From Gammaproteobacteria bacterium (lineage in GTDB: Bacteria; Pseudomonadota; Gammaproteobacteria; UBA4575): a DNA stretch of 7,263 nt. A program made the translations under genes and the position numbers. Numbering within the stretch: the stretch's first letter is position 1; each line of letters opens with the position of its first letter. Below the pieces are notes generated by a model. That model did no database searches, had not been told where the DNA came from, and saw only the letters and a program-made list of their open reading frames with translations. Shown one piece after another: positions 5,522 to 7,263 of the stretch. The stretch spans positions 1 to 7,263 of the forward strand of contig JAPUHH010000016.1 in the NCBI GenBank assembly GCA_027297825.1. The letters are read 5' to 3'.

Positions 5522-5958
5522 GCAGTGGTGTTTTATACTCCTTTGAAAATAATGATCATCGTGTTTATTTTCATAATCCGATCGCCACACTTCCGATTAT
5601 TACTAAAACGAATAACCTCATTCTGATGCCATGGGGAAGACGCAAACAACAACAAGGGAATTTGCCATTAGGAGGTTGGGCAAGGTTGGAAACGATATAT
5701 AAAGGCCAATGGGATCGATGGCAACCGCAACCGGTTAAAATTCCAGTTAAAACGTTTATGGAAAAATCACATGATGGTTCTAATCATTGGTTTGATTTAG
5801 TGAAAGGACAATGTTTACAAGGCTTGGTTGCGCGCAACCAACATGAGCGACGTGTGTATATTGTGACGATCGAGCCTGAACAAGAAAACGCATGGTATTA
5901 TCGTTGGCCAAGAATCATCAATCAGGGCTACAAGGAATACGGAAAAGGTTTTCATTAG
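5518..5958 (+). CDS. Divergent SRAP-like (YedK/HMCES-related) protein lacking catalytic Cys2
   Basis: This 146-residue protein overlaps the polymerase stop (ATGA), so it belongs to the operon and is probably translated by coupling. I recognise a series of segments parallel to the SRAP domain: LMPWGRR (36-42) for the 'WGL.P.W' strand, GGWARLET (52-59) for 'NAR.ET', KIPVKTFMEK (74-83) for 'CL.PADGFYEW', WFDLVKGQCLQGLVA (91-105) for '.F...DG.P...AGL', and VYIVTIEP (113-120) for 'FTI.T..A'. Spacing agrees within a few residues. E58 and E82 match conserved SRAP glutamates, but the N-terminal Met-Cys is absent (MSSG), the active-site Asn of NAR is Trp54, and RWPRI replaces the 'H.R.P' histidine. 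It therefore should not form the Cys2-abasic-site crosslink known for YedK and HMCES. It might bind DNA or the polymerase. The relationship is inferred by eye. No signal peptide or membrane segment is seen. Confidence 0.62.
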   Translation: MSSGVLYSFENNDHRVYFHNPIATLPIITKTNNLILMPWGRRKQQQGNLPLGGWARLETIYKGQWDRWQPQPVKIPVKTFMEKSHDGSNHWFDLVKGQCLQGLVARNQHERRVYIVTIEPEQENAWYYRWPRIINQGYKEYGKGFH

Positions 5959-5959
5959 C

Positions 5960-5991
5960 GAATGACCGCTAACGACCCAAAGCAGACATTC
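5960..5991. repeat. Dispersed 32-bp palindromic repeat, copy 3 (inverted)
   Basis: This copy is in the opposite orientation to copies 1 and 2: its reverse complement has the ctttgggtc core, and its outer arms gaatgaccgct and agcagacattc pair at 9 of 11 positions. It starts two bases after the stop of the SRAP-like gene and closes the lexA-polymerase operon. It could form a hairpin in the mRNA tail, but no T-run follows, so it is not a standard rho-independent terminator. Confidence 0.75.
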
Positions 5992-6063
5992 AGATTTCCA
6001 TTTTAATAGCACTAAAGAATTATGTTTATAAAATGTTCATAATCTCCCTGCGCGAATATAGTT

Positions 6064-6069
6064 TATAAT
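6064..6069 (+). promoter_or_regulatory. -10-like TATAAT before the HAD fragment
   Basis: A consensus TATAAT lies 42 bp upstream of the GTG start of the HAD fragment. No convincing -35 is seen at 16-18 bp (a TTCATA stands 22 bp away), so the promoter is uncertain. The 5992-6111 stretch holds nothing else that I can identify. Confidence 0.35.
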
Positions 6070-6111
6070 AGTAAAAGTAAGCTAGATAAAGATTGGGAGT
6101 TGTAGCAATCT

Positions 6112-6444
6112 GTGAAACGTGGTTTGCTTATTGATCTCGATGGTGTTTTTTACCAAGGGAATAATGTTATTCCTGGTGCAGTAGAAGCCTTAGGATGGAT
6201 CCACCAAGAAAATATTCCTCATGTATTTATTACTAATACAACGTCACGTCCTCGTATAAAGATTGTCAAAAAACTTGCTAGTTTTGGCATAAATGTGATG
6301 GAAGATTCCATTCTCACTCCACCAGTCGCTGCTTGTTCGTGGCTTTCGAAATATGCATCTGGCTATATTGTTTCAGAATGTGCAAATTTAACCCCTATCA
6401 CTGGTTACATTAATAACAAAGGACATGTTGAGGCTATAGATTAA
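6112..6444 (+). pseudogene. Truncated HAD-superfamily phosphatase (subfamily IIA, NagD/LHPP-like)
   Basis: The 110-codon frame begins with a GTG start 12 bases after GGGAG. It carries HAD motif I (D8-L-D10-G-V), the QGNNVIPGAVEAL segment, and motif II as ITNTTSRPR (T41), then the ILTPPVAA..WL block of subfamily IIA. These enzymes are normally about 250-280 residues, with a C2 cap, a motif III lysine and motif IV aspartates. All of that is missing: the frame stops at TAA (6442-6444) shortly after WLSKYASGYIVSECANL, which may still be homologous, and the following DNA does not continue the family in any frame I checked. A phosphatase with only motifs I and II cannot be active. I read it as a 5' fragment left by deletion or recombination, with the junction near 6440-6463, where an unrelated minus-strand remnant begins. 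Confidence 0.75.
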
Positions 6445-6463
6445 TCTGGGACTATGTATTATT

Positions 6464-6607
6464 TTAGGAGTGGTCATTAATTATTAATTCTCTCACACAA
6501 TAAATAATCTGTTCACAACGCTCTAGGTTATGTAATTGCCCATAACTTTCTGCAGTTTCTCTACTAGGGAAATTCCAACAACATCTATCCTTCTGTCCAA
6601 TAAGTCA
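6464..6607 (-). pseudogene. Minus-strand C-terminal remnant of an unrecognised protein
   Basis: On the minus strand a TAA at 6464-6466 closes 44 codons (6467-6598) that read like a conserved protein end: DRCCWNFPSRETAESYGQ, LHNLERCEQIIYC, VRELIINDHS. An in-frame TGA at 6605-6607 and the lack of any ATG mean there is no intact start. Another frame just upstream (SEFHVTYWTEG) could be the preceding part displaced by a frameshift near 6590-6600. Its composition (Trp, Cys, paired Glu-Arg) looks protein-like rather than random, but I cannot name a family. It is tail-to-tail with the HAD fragment. Confidence 0.4.
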
Positions 6608-6659
6608 CATGAAATTCGGAAAAATAATATCAAGTGTGATTGAATTATTATTGATGTAA

Positions 6660-7082
6660 GTGATTAGAAAAGCCTTTTTCTATATTATCTTCATTAGCAT
6701 TACTGATGGCGGCTCCATCAATATCCTTCACGAAAGAAAACCCCTCAGTATCCGACATGCAGAAATTGATGCCGCAAAATGCGGCCAACCTTTCTGGAAG
6801 AAATCCAGAGAAGCATTAGCTGATCATGTGACAGGCAAAGAAGTTCAAATTGTAGAAATAGATATTGATCAATGAGTTCGAGTAATTGGGCAAGTTTATC
6901 TCGGAGACTTATGGGTCAATGGCGCGTTAGTGCGTGGTGGTTATATGTATGTGTATCCTAGTTATGCAACAACTGAACGTCTGTATGAAGTTGAAGAAGA
7001 AGCGAGAGAGAGTCAGGCAGGGATGTGGAAGTTACTAAAGAAGGTTAATTATGCCACCGCCAGCGTGACTAGAAGAGTATAA
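6660..7082 (+). pseudogene. Staphylococcal-nuclease-like (thermonuclease/SNase) pseudogene
   Basis: One frame of 140 codons, from a GTG at 6660 to TAA at 7080-7082, carries an SNase domain interrupted by TGA at 6873-6875. Before the stop: a hydrophobic signal-like start (KAFFYIIFISI), TDGGSINILHERKPLSIR, AEIDAAKCGQPFWKKSREALADHVTGKEVQIVEIDID. After it: VRVIGQVYLGDLWVN.ALVRGGYMYVYPSYATTERLYE.EEEARESQAGMWK. This is a clear match to the family pattern of DGDS/T, IRLAEIDAPEKGQ, DRYGR and VxGGYA/W. Key residues are lost: the DGD aspartate is Gly18, the catalytic Glu of DAPE is Lys40, and the Tyr-Gly before Arg are replaced by stop-Val. The signal region also joins the domain about ten residues too early, and the last codons look shifted (MPPPA appears in another frame). 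The enzyme would cut nucleic acid outside or in the envelope. This copy is dead. Confidence 0.83.
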
Positions 7083-7180
7083 ATAGCACAATTGGTGGGA
7101 GCATATTTTTCGACTTAACTTTGTCAACTCGAGACTGCGGAGCTAATTAAGTCAATTACTCCTCATCTGACCAGTAGAGA

Positions 7181-7263
7181 TTAATTTTGCTCCACTTTAT
7201 TTAGTAATTCTTCAAGATAGTCGCGTCGAACCCTGCTCTACTCAAATGCCCTATTAAATAACC
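7181..7263 (-). pseudogene. Minus-strand coding remnant at the right edge, with an in-frame TAG
   Basis: A minus-strand frame ends at TAA 7181-7183 and reads SRVRRDYLEELLNKVEQN before it, a plausible amphipathic C-terminal helix. Going upstream, a TAG at 7238-7240 interrupts the frame, after which LFNRAFE continues to the window edge. It may be the end of a broken gene whose body lies to the right. The stretch is too short to identify, and chance cannot be excluded. Between it and the nuclease pseudogene (7083-7180) I see nothing but a 7-bp inverted repeat (gacttaa/ttaagtc). Confidence 0.3.

Noticed and set aside
5960..5991. Repeat copy 3 as a rho-independent terminator or integron attC site
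   Set aside because: No T-run follows the hairpin, and the core lacks the attC-type RYYYAAC/GTTRRRY boxes in the right arrangement. The same sequence recurs where no cassette boundary exists.
5815..6012. Minus-strand 65-codon frame ending inside the SRAP-like gene
   Set aside because: It is mostly antisense to the SRAP-like gene and includes the palindromic repeat. There is no convincing domain.
2226..7240. Stop-codon reassignment or systematic readthrough, suggested by frames continuing past TAG, TGA and TAG at several loci
   Set aside because: Intact genes here (merR, SDR, SRAP-like) end with TAG, and the lexA-like and polymerase genes end with TGA. The SNase frame also lost catalytic residues, so independent decay explains the pattern better.

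Overview
The window looks like an accessory region of a low-to-moderate GC gammaproteobacterium, probably marine. This placement rests on protein style and on a dispersed palindromic repeat. It is an inference, and no genus can be fixed from the sequence. The left edge holds the 5' end of a tyrosine recombinase of the island/prophage type, so part of the window may lie on or beside a mobile island. The right third (from about 6112) is a graveyard of broken genes.

Layout. (1) 1-266: N-terminus of an integrase on the minus strand, preceded by three 11-bp direct repeats. (2) 368-1082: a divergent pair made of a small double-CxxC protein and a MerR-type metal sensor, with a textbook 19-bp-spacer MerR promoter between them. 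(3) 1192-3311: a minus-strand block running from a TetR repressor through a decayed exported-protein gene and a 61-residue CPKC protein to an SDR oxidoreductase. Three copies of an AAAGAAC-N4-GTTCTTT palindrome lie around tetR, two upstream of it and one at the start of the downstream block, which suggests one small TetR regulon. (4) 3656-5958: a tight plus-strand operon with a LexA-type self-cleaving repressor, a Y-family translesion polymerase with intact catalytic residues and a clamp-binding motif, and a small protein that I read as a divergent SRAP (YedK/HMCES-like) domain lacking the catalytic Cys2. Its promoter has the -10 box inside a perfect palindromic operator unlike the usual gammaproteobacterial SOS box. 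(5) 6112-7263: a truncated HAD phosphatase, a minus-strand remnant, a staphylococcal-nuclease-like pseudogene and another minus-strand remnant.

A 32-bp imperfect palindrome with a TTTGGGTC-type centre occurs three times (1122, 3579, 5960), always between genes and at the ends of transcription units.

The most interesting unit is the LexA-polymerase-SRAP-like operon. It appears to be a self-contained damage-inducible mutagenesis or lesion-tolerance cassette with its own repressor and operator type, and with a third gene whose SRAP relationship and altered active site deserve testing.
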